Shown here: piece after piece, positions 43,784-51,616 of the stretch
Layout: each line of letters begins with the position of its first letter
Position numbering within the stretch: position 1 is the stretch's first letter
Origin: Lachnospiraceae bacterium UBA3633
GTDB taxonomy: Bacteria; Bacillota; Clostridia; Lachnospirales; Lachnospiraceae
DNA: 64,000 nucleotides
Direction of reading: 5' to 3'
Assembly: GCA_002374095.1 (NCBI GenBank)
Contig: DFKY01000002.1
Location: forward strand, 1 to 64,000
Program-made: the position numbers and the translations under genes
The notes under the pieces: generated by a model
What the model was told of the DNA's origin: nothing
The model's input: only the letters and a program-made list of their open reading frames with translations
The model's database searches: none

Positions 43784-45102
43784 TTACCTGATAAACATAT
43801 CAGGCTTTAAATGGACTTCATCTGATGGGATGAGGTCCATTTTCATTAAATCCCATAGTTCCTTAAAATTTTTATCATTTTGCTCTAATGCTATTTCATA
43901 TGGACTTTTATTTCCCAAACTTGGTCTTCTTGTGCTATTTATATTATTCATTAGCTTAAGTATATCTTCATCTGTATATGGGTTTAAACTTCTCTTTCTT
44001 GGTATAGCATATCTTATAAATTCATGATTCTTTTCTATATGCGGTTTTTGCCAAGATGCCATTGGATCACAGAAATATATATGTGTTCTCATTTCCAATT
44101 CATCTGTACACTCTATATCTTCCACTCTTTTAAATTCAGAACCATTATCAGTTAATATTATTGGAAATAATTTTCTAAAAGTTTCTATTCCTAACCCCAT
44201 CTCCAAAAATCAAATACTCTTTTAACTGAACTAACTTTACCATCTGGCATAAGGAACATTAACATTACATTATTCTTTCTGAATATCATTGTTAATAGTC
44301 TTTTACCTTTTTCTCTTACTCCCTTTACTGTATCCATTTCAACAACAATATCATCTTCTAATGTCTTTATTGCTCGCTCATAATCTTCATATGTTCTACC
44401 TTTACGATATATTTGATTTAGACTATCTTTTACCTTATCTCGCTTATTTACTCGCCTTTTTCGGTATGCCGTCTTTCGCCTTAAATCTATATTACGTGTT
44501 GTCATCTCATTTAAATCAATATAATTATATAAACTTCTAAGACATATTGGAATTTCATCTTTATGTTCTGCATATATATGTGTTAATGGTTGACCTTTAT
44601 TTATGAGTTTTGTAACTAATTTATCTAGTTCATTAAACTTTTCACCTTTAAGTCTTATTCATCGTCTAGAATCGCTTCTACGACGCTCTACAGCCGCTTC
44701 AGCATGCTTTGCCGAATAAATATACTTCTCTTTGTTGCAAATACGTTTATCTTTACATCTATTACAAACATATGGCGGTTTTTCATATTTAGTGCACTTT
44801 TGAGAAACATATCCTTGACATATTTCGTGACAATCTTGTTTCCTACATGTTTTACATCTTTTATTACAATACTCTTCATCACATAAATGTCGCTTTTCAC
44901 ACTGCCTTGCTTTCCTACAATCGTTTCCACCTGGATAATTCCCAGCAATGAATGTTCTATTGACCTTTATTTCATTAGAAACTGTTGTTGGATGTCTGTG
45001 TAATACATTAGCTATTTTTTTAAACGAATGCCCTTGTTCTATCCCAACTTCTATTGCTAACCTATCAGTAAATTTCATCTGACCTTCAAAGTAATTTTTC
45101 AT
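43784..45102 (-). mobile_element. IS30-family transposase, disrupted by at least two frameshifts
   Basis: Three minus-strand pieces together make one IS30-type transposase. The first (45102-44659) has the N-terminal helix-turn-helix SFKKIANVLHRHPTTVSNEI and a cysteine-rich zinc-binding region. The middle (about 44650-44191) has VVEMDTVKG, the first catalytic Asp. The last (44206-43784) has ILTDNGSEFK, the second Asp, and a Glu in HIEKNHEF, completing DDE. One break lies near 44650 and the other at the A5 run at 44205-44209. The DDE residues are kept, but the protein cannot be made in one piece. It sits between the MoxR gene and the type III toxin-antitoxin locus. Confidence 0.88.
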
Positions 45103-45353
45103 ATCTGCTCCTCCTCTTAGCAGACAATAATCGATTACTTTATTATCATTTTTTATCCATTACATTGCAATAGTAAATTAGACTATTTTTACTGATTTTT
45201 ATCTTTAAAACAAAGGTTTAAATTTTCATTCTAACATTATAATTAATTTATTATATATAAATGTATGAGATAAAAAAGTCACATAAAGTAATTCTTTATA
45301 TTAAGGTTTTGTGATTTTCAATGTGAAGTAAATGTTCTGACAGAAAAAAACAA

Positions 45354-45381
45354 TTGACTTTTGTAATAAATATGCTAAAAT
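45354..45381 (+). promoter_or_regulatory. Promoter of the type III antitoxin RNA
   Basis: TTGACT (45354-45359), a 16-base spacer and an extended -10 TGCTAAAAT (TAAAAT at 45376-45381). Initiation is predicted near 45387-45390, at the left arm of the stem that brackets the repeats. Confidence 0.75.
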
Positions 45382-45386
45382 AACAT

Positions 45387-45518
45387 ATATACCACAAAAA
45401 TGGCAAAGAAAAAGAGGGAGCCATAACCTAAAAGATGGAGTAAAAAAAGAGGGAGCCATAACCTAAAAGATGGAGTAAAAAAAGAGGGAGCCATAACCTA
45501 AAGTGGTATATTTTTTTG
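45387..45518 (+). ncRNA. Type III antitoxin RNA (ToxI/antiQ-like)
   Basis: A short RNA gene: the promoter at 45354-45381, then 35-nt tandem repeats (45411-45502), then GTGGTATAT and a T7 tract (45511-45517). The 9-base ATATACCAC at 45387-45395 pairs perfectly with GTGGTATAT at 45503-45511, so the ends can close as a terminator stem with the repeats in the loop. Type III antitoxins are repeat RNAs that are cut by, and then inhibit, the toxin encoded just downstream. The terminator limits toxin read-through. This order, the repeat length and the toxin match the ToxIN/AbiQ class. Confidence 0.85.
45411..45502 (+). repeat. 35-nt tandem repeats of the antitoxin RNA (about 2.6 copies)
   Basis: Two identical 35-base units (45411-45445 and 45446-45480) contain AAAGAGGGAGCCATAACC and AAAAGATGGAGTAAAA. 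A third unit (45481-45502) matches the first 22 bases. A degenerate part-unit, ATGGCAAAGAA, precedes the first. Within each unit CCAT can pair with ATGG. Known antitoxins of this class have 34-39-nt units; AbiQ's antiQ has about 2.8 copies of 35 nt. Confidence 0.95.
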
Positions 45519-45523
45519 TTTAT

Positions 45524-46084
45524 ATGCAAAGATTGAAAATATATAATATAGATGATGACTATATAAGATATTTGAGTCAATATGATTCAAATATAGATTA
45601 TAATGTAAAGAACAATTCAAAACACAAGCGACCATACATAGGAATTATTATGAAAATTTTTGATTCATACTATTTTGCCCCATTAAAAAGTCCAAAGAAG
45701 AAGTTTTGTGAAACAATGAAAAACCATATAGATATAATATTGATTGAAAATGGCAAAAAAGGGGTTATTAATTTAAATGACATGATACCAATAAGTAAAG
45801 AACACCTTGGTTTATTAAAAGAAGTGGATTATATTATAAAACAAACAGATAATGAAGATGAAATTAAATATAAAAATATTATACAAGATCAAACAGCATG
45901 GTGTAATAAATTAGACAATAAAGCAATGATAATAAAAAAAGCAACAAAATTATATAGTTTATATAATAAGTTACCAAAAGATAATAAGTTAAGACAAAGA
46001 TGCTGTAATTTTAAATTACTTGAAGAGAAAGCCAAAGAATATAAAAATTTTACTAGATCAATTAATAGTTTTTATTTTTCATAG
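45524..46084 (+). CDS. ToxN/AbiQ-family type III toxin endoribonuclease
   Basis: A 186-residue protein from ATG 45524 (a GTG at 45503 would begin inside the terminator). The fold signature is that of ToxN/AbiQ. YNIDDDYIRYLSQYDSNI opens it. The core HKRPYIGIIMKIFDSYYFAP then LKSPKKKF matches ToxN's FIGIVLEIQGHKYLAPLTSPKK, and INLNDMIPISKEHLGLL matches its INLKFMIPI block. The end CCNFKLLEEKAKEYK resembles ToxN's CNFSLLEEKYRDF. It cleaves mRNA in A-rich contexts until bound by the repeat RNA, and related systems abort phage infection. No Shine-Dalgarno site is evident, as expected for low read-through expression. Confidence 0.88.
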   Translation: MQRLKIYNIDDDYIRYLSQYDSNIDYNVKNNSKHKRPYIGIIMKIFDSYYFAPLKSPKKKFCETMKNHIDIILIENGKKGVINLNDMIPISKEHLGLLKEVDYIIKQTDNEDEIKYKNIIQDQTAWCNKLDNKAMIIKKATKLYSLYNKLPKDNKLRQRCCNFKLLEEKAKEYKNFTRSINSFYFS

Positions 46085-46116
46085 CATTACATAAAAAATC
46101 TCATTGTTTCAAAATT

Positions 46117-46521
46117 TTAAAAATCCACAAGAGAAACATCTATTTTTATCACTATTATTTCATCTTCGTCGTCGATTTCCGCTAGACTTATTGAATTTAC
46201 TTTTGCGGAAACGACTTTACCAGCATCAATAAGGTTTGTAACTATGCCAGAAAACCTGTATTGAAGATTTCCTATTTTTTCATTTTTATCATTTAATACC
46301 ATGATAGCATGCTCATCAAAAGGATAATCAGGTTCTTTTTTTAATGTTAATTTGTCATTGACCTTAACTTTTTTGACGATTCGTTTTTTTATATTGTAAG
46401 TTCCTGATACAAAGCAATCAAATAGTTGTATTTCTTTAGTAAGTGGTTTTATAACATTAGAAACCCCGTCATTTGTCATAACTTTTAAAATATTTTCATT
46501 TATTTTAGTAAGAGTATTCAT
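46117..46521 (-). CDS. HIRAN-domain protein
   Basis: This 134-residue protein resembles a HIRAN domain: FDCFVSGTYNIKKRIVKKVK, LTLKKEPDYPFDEHAIMVLN and KNEKIGNLQYRFSGIVTNLI match the family pattern of a beta-rich module with a P-x-D-x-x-A-I motif. HIRAN domains bind DNA 3' ends in eukaryotic HLTF and occur in bacteria in conflict and repair loci. Here it is stand-alone, 12 bases downstream of the J-domain-like gene, so the two are co-transcribed. It converges on toxN. Confidence 0.75.
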   Translation of the reverse strand: MNTLTKINENILKVMTNDGVSNVIKPLTKEIQLFDCFVSGTYNIKKRIVKKVKVNDKLTLKKEPDYPFDEHAIMVLNDKNEKIGNLQYRFSGIVTNLIDAGKVVSAKVNSISLAEIDDEDEIIVIKIDVSLVDF

Positions 46522-46533
46522 AATAATGCCTCC

Positions 46534-47343
46534 TTATACAAGATTATAATCATTTATATTGATACCTAAATTGGTGATTTGGTTTTTTAAATCATTGCTA
46601 TAGTCATTATATGAGTTTATATCTTCATCATATTCCTCATTTTTTTCTTTTATACTTTCGTCGTCGGAAATTATATATTTAAACATATATGGGTCACTAT
46701 TTTTTATGGATTTAATTTTCCTTTTGATTTTTTCAATTTTTTCATCAATATTATTTATATTAAGCCTTTTGCTTAAATCAACGTTTAATTGTTCTAATAA
46801 ATCAATTATTATAAAATAGGTTTCTTGTAATTCTTCATAATTATTACATTTGTAATAATTTGTTGCATCGTTCCAAAGCTCTTTAATTATTTCATTTTTA
46901 AACAAGTCTTCATTTATGTCAGGATGTATCATATTTACTATTTCTTTGTAGAGTTTTTTTATTTTCATAAGATGATGAGTAGATAAAATTTTGCCTTTAC
47001 TGTTTTGCGCTTGTTCTATATATTCCAAATGATCATAGTAAGGCTTTAATTCGAATGCAAGTTCATTAAGAATTTTGTTTTTGTTATAAGGTATGCCATT
47101 ATTGATATTTCTGTAGTAAATGGCAATTAGTTTTTTAAATTTTATACATTCAGTTTGTAGTTCAAGAAGCCTTTTCATTTTTTCACCAAAAAGACGTATA
47201 TACTCTAATTCATAGTGCAGCCCTTCTTTTTCAAAAGAAAGTTTTTTGTTTAATAAAAATAAATATTCTTTTTGTTTTTCTTCTGAATTTTCAATATTGT
47301 AATTAATTATTAAAATGTTATTATTCTCACTTGTGAACTGCAT
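46534..47343 (-). CDS. J-domain-like protein
   Basis: ATG 47343 is chosen because GGAGGG lies 7 bases upstream, giving 269 residues. A central segment, IKKLYKEIVNMIHPDINEDL then FKNEIIKELWNDATNYYKCN, has the HPD motif between two helices as in J-domains, at residues about 130-165. The N-terminal part is helical, and the C-terminus is Asp/Asn-rich. If genuine, it would recruit an Hsp70, but the helix II basic face is weak. It overlaps the tail of the Sel1-repeat gene upstream. Confidence 0.55.
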   Translation of the reverse strand: MQFTSENNNILIINYNIENSEEKQKEYLFLLNKKLSFEKEGLHYELEYIRLFGEKMKRLLELQTECIKFKKLIAIYYRNINNGIPYNKNKILNELAFELKPYYDHLEYIEQAQNSKGKILSTHHLMKIKKLYKEIVNMIHPDINEDLFKNEIIKELWNDATNYYKCNNYEELQETYFIIIDLLEQLNVDLSKRLNINNIDEKIEKIKRKIKSIKNSDPYMFKYIISDDESIKEKNEEYDEDINSYNDYSNDLKNQITNLGININDYNLV

Positions 47344-48201
47344 TGCTTTTCCCTCCATGCATATTAATTAATCTCTCATATTTATGTCTACACTTATCGC
47401 TGCCGTTTTCTATTGCTACTTTATAATATTTTATTGCTGCATTTATGTCTTTTTTTACTCCGATACCTTTTTCATAGTATTTAGCAATACTTGCAGGAGA
47501 ATATTTTTTATCTCCTAAAAGATAAGCCTTTTTATAATATCTAAATGCAGTTTTCGAATTCTTTTTTGTATATTTTCCAGTAAAGTATAAGTATCCAAGA
47601 TAGTATAATGCTGGAATATAACCAAGTTGTCCAGACTTGTTAATAAGTAAAAATCCCCTTTTTTCGTTTTTTTAGTTCCAAGACCTTCCATGTACATATG
47701 GCCAAGTTCACCGATTGCCGCAGCATAGTAAAAGGATGAGTTTCTTTGATTAGCGAAAATTTTTAATAGCTTAAATGCTAATTTGTAGTTTTTTTTGCAT
47801 ACCTTACCAAATTTTAGATGATGAGCAAAATTATATATACCATATTCTTTGTCGTTGTTAAAAAAAGCTTCTTCGTGATAATCAAATGAACTTTTAAAGT
47901 TTTTTAATTTTTCATAATCTGCGGCTATGTTGTTAATTAGTGTAAATTCGTCCCAGCTCTTTAATGATTTTGATGTTAAAGCATCAGCGTCTAAGTAACA
48001 AGAAAAAAGATAATCGTTTTTGTTTTTAGCAGTATCAGAGTAAACATTTGCAAGAGCTGGAGCGGCATCAATATTTCCTAATTTTAAGGCTTTAAAGAAC
48101 TGCTTTTTTGCGTTTTGATAATCTTCTTTATCGTAGTAGTCATAGCCTCGCTGATAGTATATATTTCCTAATATTTCTTTATTAAGGTTTTTGTTTTTCA
48201 T
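47327..48201 (-). pseudogene. Sel1/TPR-repeat protein, frameshifted
   Basis: From ATG 48201 the first frame has tandem TPR/Sel1-like repeats (YYQRGYDYYDKEDYQNAKKQ, GELGHMYMEGLGTKKTKKG) and runs out of phase after the A6G4 run (plus-strand C4T6, 47655-47664). The -1 frame continues the repeats: ALYYLGYLYFTGKYTKKNSK, KAYLLGDKKYSPASIAKYYE and KGIGVKKDINAAIKYYK, ending at 47327. The two frames together give a protein of about 290 residues with coherent Sel1 repeats. The break is therefore a mutation or a sequencing indel, not a real C-terminus. Confidence 0.75.
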
Positions 48202-48214
48202 AAGTCCTCTGTTT

Positions 48215-49192
48215 TTAATATAAAATTTCTATATTATTAATTTGATTTATAAGCTGACGGATTTCTATGTTTTCTATTGTTCCATGAAGTATTAAATCTG
48301 TAAGATTTTTATAATTTTTATTTTGAAAATTAAGGTAAAAATAGTCGTTTTTGTATTTTAGAATATTTATTTCATATAGTTTCTTTTTATATACAAAATT
48401 TATACGGCTGCATATGTCAAAGTTAAATTGGTATAAATTATATAGATCAGAAATACATAGTATTTTTCTTTTTTTGTTTAGTTCTTGTTTTAAACTTTTA
48501 GTGCCATAGATATTTCTTACTATTTCTTTCATCTGTCGAAAACCAGTGTTGTCAGCTACATCATGTAAATATTCTATGGACGCTAATTTTGCCTCTTTGA
48601 GAATTTCTACAGCTTTTTCCTTATTGCCTATATGAAATAAATAATCAGCATAATGTTGATAGATTTCTACTTTTTGATTTTCAAAAGCTTCGTTTGTTTC
48701 ATTGTCATGAAAAACACCATTATCATACAAATTTTTAGAAATTTCAAAATATTTTTTTAAGTCTTTTTTAACATAGTAGCCATACTTATACATACAGGCA
48801 AGTCGTTCTAGTGCATAAGTGTCATTTTCATCAAGCGCTAAAGCATTCATATAATATTTATATGCTTTTTCATAATCTATAGTTGCGCCTTGACCACAAT
48901 AATAATGGTTGCCTAACCATTCGCATGCTGATATATAGGCGTTTTTAAACTGCATATTGTGAGAATAATTCCATTTTATTCGATCATAAAACCTTAAAGC
49001 ATATTCAAATGATAAATCATTGTCGCCGCAGTCATTATAAAAGAACATAAGGTACCAGTCACAGTCAAAAGGATGTTTATCTCTATAGCATTTGAGTGCT
49101 TCTTCAACAATAAATAAATCTTTGTCGTCGTATTTTCTTTCACGATAAAGCCAATCGTCATAAATTTCATCTATGGTGTATTTGTGTAACAT
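48215..49192 (-). CDS. Sel1/TPR-repeat protein
   Basis: This 325-residue helical repeat protein carries Sel1-type motifs, best at EWLGNHYYCGQGATIDYEKA then YKYYMNALALDENDTYALER and LACMYKYGYYVKKDLKKYFE. Sel1 proteins are scaffolds. This one is a paralogue-like neighbour of the shorter Sel1 gene downstream (13-base gap). The C-terminal 110 residues do not look like repeats and have no known domain. It starts the four-gene minus-strand run Sel1-Sel1-J-like-HIRAN. Confidence 0.75.
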   Translation of the reverse strand: MLHKYTIDEIYDDWLYRERKYDDKDLFIVEEALKCYRDKHPFDCDWYLMFFYNDCGDNDLSFEYALRFYDRIKWNYSHNMQFKNAYISACEWLGNHYYCGQGATIDYEKAYKYYMNALALDENDTYALERLACMYKYGYYVKKDLKKYFEISKNLYDNGVFHDNETNEAFENQKVEIYQHYADYLFHIGNKEKAVEILKEAKLASIEYLHDVADNTGFRQMKEIVRNIYGTKSLKQELNKKRKILCISDLYNLYQFNFDICSRINFVYKKKLYEINILKYKNDYFYLNFQNKNYKNLTDLILHGTIENIEIRQLINQINNIEILY

Positions 49193-49326
49193 GTTTGATT
49201 GCGTCCTTTTTCTAATTTTATAATGGATTTTTATACAGATTGTGTATATATGAATAGATCTTTTTATTTCGTTTTATCATTTTGTATTATACGACAAGAT
49301 ATGCGACAAAAATATCCCATAAAAAA

Positions 49327-49344
49327 AACCCGCCAAAAGGCGGG
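49327..49344 (-). terminator. Terminator of the WYL gene
   Basis: A perfect 7-bp stem ACCCGCC/GGCGGGT with an AAAA loop, followed on the minus strand by TTTTTTT. It separates the WYL regulator from the Sel1 run. Confidence 0.9.
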
Positions 49345-49359
49345 TAAACGCAATTACAT

Positions 49360-50388
49360 TTATTTATACCTTTTTTTCATGTCATTTAACTGATTTTTTA
49401 TTTTATTAACTAATGATTTTGGGGATTTTACTGTCACATTTTCGCCGTATTGCAGCGCCCAAAATCTCATGGCGTTAGCATTTACTTTTGCAGTAGCAAT
49501 ATATTTATCCTTATTAGGACTTTTTTTAATGATAATATCATATCCAAACCAATCTATAACATTTATTAAAGTTTTTTTATCAAACTCAAATGTCACCATT
49601 TCGCTTTCCCCAGACATCATATAAATGTGCTCTATCATATGTTTTGGGGCATTAAAGTTGTTAAACGCTTTGTTTTTATCTTTCTTTTCATCAAGTATCT
49701 TTGCGTTTATGATTCTGTCAACTCGTAAGTTTGAAATTTCATCTTCATATTTATCATAGGAGCATAATAAGTAATACCTACCATTAGAGGCAACCATCTG
49801 ATGAGGACTTACTACATACTGCTTAGGTTCTTTGTTTTTATTTTCTCTATAAACTAGATTTTTGTTCATGTCATATGTGAGGTAGTTGAATTGTATTTTT
49901 TTACCTTTGTCTATTGCCTCTGCTATTATTTCAATATTTAAAAATAAATCTTCGTTTTTTGTTTTGTCATTATCTGACATACTTACTTTACTTAAACTTG
50001 ATTTGAAATATTTATTTGATAGATTTTCAAGTTTTTTAATAAGATGTTTCTTTTGTCGACTTGATAGAAGCTTTGAGAATATAATACCATCAATTAAAAA
50101 TTTAAGTTCTGAATTGTCAAAATCTCTTTCAATATAAAAATTTGTCCTGACAACGGTTTTGTTTTTGCCTTTTCCTTTGCCTTTTTCATCATATCCTATG
50201 CCATAACCAGCCTCTATTAAATTATCTATATTTCTTGTTATTGATTTTCGTTCAACATCCATATCATAGGTTGTTTTAAGTAAGTTAATAATATCATTTT
50301 GAGTAAGCCTATGTCTTACATCAGAATGGTCTTTTAAGATTTGTAAAATATTTAAAATTAATACATTTTTAGATTGCTTACGATACAT
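49360..50388 (-). CDS. WYL-domain transcriptional regulator
   Basis: A 342-residue regulator. The N-terminal winged helix-turn-helix is VRHRLTQNDIINLLKTTYDM then DVERKSITRNIDNLIEAGYG (residues about 23-62). The WYL domain (residues about 165-245) carries IQFNYLTYDMNKN, VVSPHQMVASNGRYYLLCSY and LRVDRI. A C-terminal WCX extension (AMRFWALQYGENVTVKSP) is present. WYL regulators sense nucleic acids or second messengers and commonly control defence islands. It probably regulates the Sel1/HIRAN/MoxR region, though a terminator lies between them. Confidence 0.9.
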   Translation of the reverse strand: MYRKQSKNVLILNILQILKDHSDVRHRLTQNDIINLLKTTYDMDVERKSITRNIDNLIEAGYGIGYDEKGKGKGKNKTVVRTNFYIERDFDNSELKFLIDGIIFSKLLSSRQKKHLIKKLENLSNKYFKSSLSKVSMSDNDKTKNEDLFLNIEIIAEAIDKGKKIQFNYLTYDMNKNLVYRENKNKEPKQYVVSPHQMVASNGRYYLLCSYDKYEDEISNLRVDRIINAKILDEKKDKNKAFNNFNAPKHMIEHIYMMSGESEMVTFEFDKKTLINVIDWFGYDIIIKKSPNKDKYIATAKVNANAMRFWALQYGENVTVKSPKSLVNKIKNQLNDMKKRYK

Positions 50389-50495
50389 ACATTTTGGCTT
50401 AAGTTACACATTAATTATTATAATATTATAATTTGTAAAAGGTCAAGAGTTTCTTAGAAAGTGTCAAAAATTTAGTAGTTAAAGTTTTCAACAAA

Positions 50496-50723
50496 CTACA
50501 AAAAAATATCTCCTTTTCTTGTTGGTTGTATTTCTATGATTTCTATTTCATCCTCATAAAACCATAATCCACCCTTTTTATCTTCCCATATTTCAATTGA
50601 TTTAACGGGACGTTCATTATCTTCTGCATCAGACGTATCATCCACACATCCATTAAATACTTCTCCAGTTTTCAAAACGATTTTTATTCGTTTCCCGATA
50701 TACTCTTCCAATTCTTTTTTCAT
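50496..50723 (-). CDS. Small LSm-like protein
   Basis: This 75-residue acidic protein (MKKELEEYIGKRIKIVLKTG then EVFNGCVDDTSDAEDNERPV) has a strand-rich pattern reminiscent of a small Sm-like or SH3-like barrel, ending WFYEDEIEIIEIQ. Such proteins are common in Lachnospiraceae and of unknown function (recollection). An AAGGAAG site precedes the ATG. Just upstream are three 23-bp repeats that may be regulatory. Confidence 0.6.
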   Translation of the reverse strand: MKKELEEYIGKRIKIVLKTGEVFNGCVDDTSDAEDNERPVKSIEIWEDKKGGLWFYEDEIEIIEIQPTRKGDIFL

Positions 50724-50812
50724 ATTTTTAACACTTCCTTTTTTCTTTATAGTATAACAAAAGTATAAAAAAAATTCTTAAATGTAAAGAAAGTAGGCTA
50801 TAACCAGCAAAA

Positions 50813-50880
50813 TAGCCAAAGTTGGTAAAAAAAAATAGCCAAAAATGGTAAAAAAAAGAAGCCAAAATCGGTAAAAATAT
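50813..50880. repeat. Three degenerate 23-bp tandem repeats
   Basis: Units beginning at 50813, 50836 and about 50859 share AGCCAAA-x-x-x-GGTAAAAA. AGCC recurs at 50814, 50837 and 50860, exactly 23 bases apart. Each unit can form a small CCA/TGG hairpin. GGCTAT/ATAGCC just upstream adds a longer one. They lie between the LSm-like gene and the second toxin-antitoxin promoter, in an otherwise gene-free 270-base stretch. Confidence 0.75.
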
Positions 50881-51000
50881 TGCAAAAACGTAGATTTTAC
50901 AGTGTATTTATGTCATGTATTATAAAAGACTTATAGAATATAAAATCAAACGAATATATTTCATTTGTTTTTTTTCTTGTTTATAAACTTTTAAGTTTTG

Positions 51001-51029
51001 TTGACAAAATATAAGCATAATAGTATAAT
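51001..51029 (+). promoter_or_regulatory. Consensus promoter of the second YafQ/DinJ-like operon
   Basis: TTGACA (51001-51006), a 17-base spacer and TATAAT (51024-51029). TCAAATTAT occurs twice immediately after (51034-51042 and 51054-51062), a possible operator direct repeat. Confidence 0.82.
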
Positions 51030-51060
51030 TGTGTCAAATTATTACAAAAGGAGTCAAATT

Positions 51061-51327
51061 ATGACAGAAACAATTAGTTTGAGAATTGATAAAGATATAC
51101 GGAAAGAAATGGCGAATGTTTGTGATGAACTTGGGCTTTCTCTTTCGGCTGCATTTAATATGTATGCAAAAGCAGTAGCTAGAGAGAAACGAATACCATT
51201 AACTTTGGATTTGAAAGAAGTATATAATGCTAAAACAGCTAAATCTATAAAAAATGTTGTTAAAAAGAAAAATTTGAGTAAAACATTTAATTCAATATCT
51301 GAATTAATGGAGGACTTAAATGCTTAA
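51061..51327 (+). CDS. RelB/DinJ-type antitoxin, second copy
   Basis: An 88-residue ribbon-helix-helix antitoxin from ATG 51061 with an AAAGGAG site (an upstream ATG at 50998 precedes the promoter). It opens TISLRIDKDIRKEMANVCDE then LGLSLSAAFNMYAKAVAREK, typical of DinJ, with a charged C-terminal arm. It overlaps the toxin start by 8 bases. Sequence divergence from the 34-kb copy suggests a different lineage rather than recent duplication. Confidence 0.92.
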   Translation: MTETISLRIDKDIRKEMANVCDELGLSLSAAFNMYAKAVAREKRIPLTLDLKEVYNAKTAKSIKNVVKKKNLSKTFNSISELMEDLNA

Positions 51328-51592
51328 AATAAGATATGAAAAGCAATTTAAAAAGGACTATAAGAAAATTGTTAAGCGGGGATATAAAAGTTCTGATTTA
51401 AAAAAGGTAATTACATATTTAGTAAATAATAAAAAATTGCCCAAAGAATACAACGATCATGAGTTAAAAGGAAAGTATTTAGGTTTTAGGGAATGCCATA
51501 TAAAAAATGATTGGTTATTGATATATTATATAGACAATGATGAGTTAGTTTTGTATTTAACAAGGACAGGAACACATTCAGATTTATTTTAA
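51320..51592 (+). CDS. YafQ-type mRNA interferase toxin, second copy
   Basis: A 90-residue YafQ-like toxin whose catalytic set (His47, His60, Asp64, Trp65, Arg82, His86, Phe90) is complete within DHELKGKYLGFRECHIKNDW and LTRTGTHSDLF. The 34-kb paralogue has the same spacing of these residues but differs elsewhere. Confidence 0.92.
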   Translation: MLKIRYEKQFKKDYKKIVKRGYKSSDLKKVITYLVNNKKLPKEYNDHELKGKYLGFRECHIKNDWLLIYYIDNDELVLYLTRTGTHSDLF

Positions 51593-51616
51593 AACAATAC
51601 ATTTTAAAACTGCTTG

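Noticed and set aside
45411..45502. Short regularly spaced repeats as a possible CRISPR array
   Set aside because: The units are directly adjacent with no spacers, there are no cas genes, and they sit between a promoter/terminator and a ToxN-like gene.
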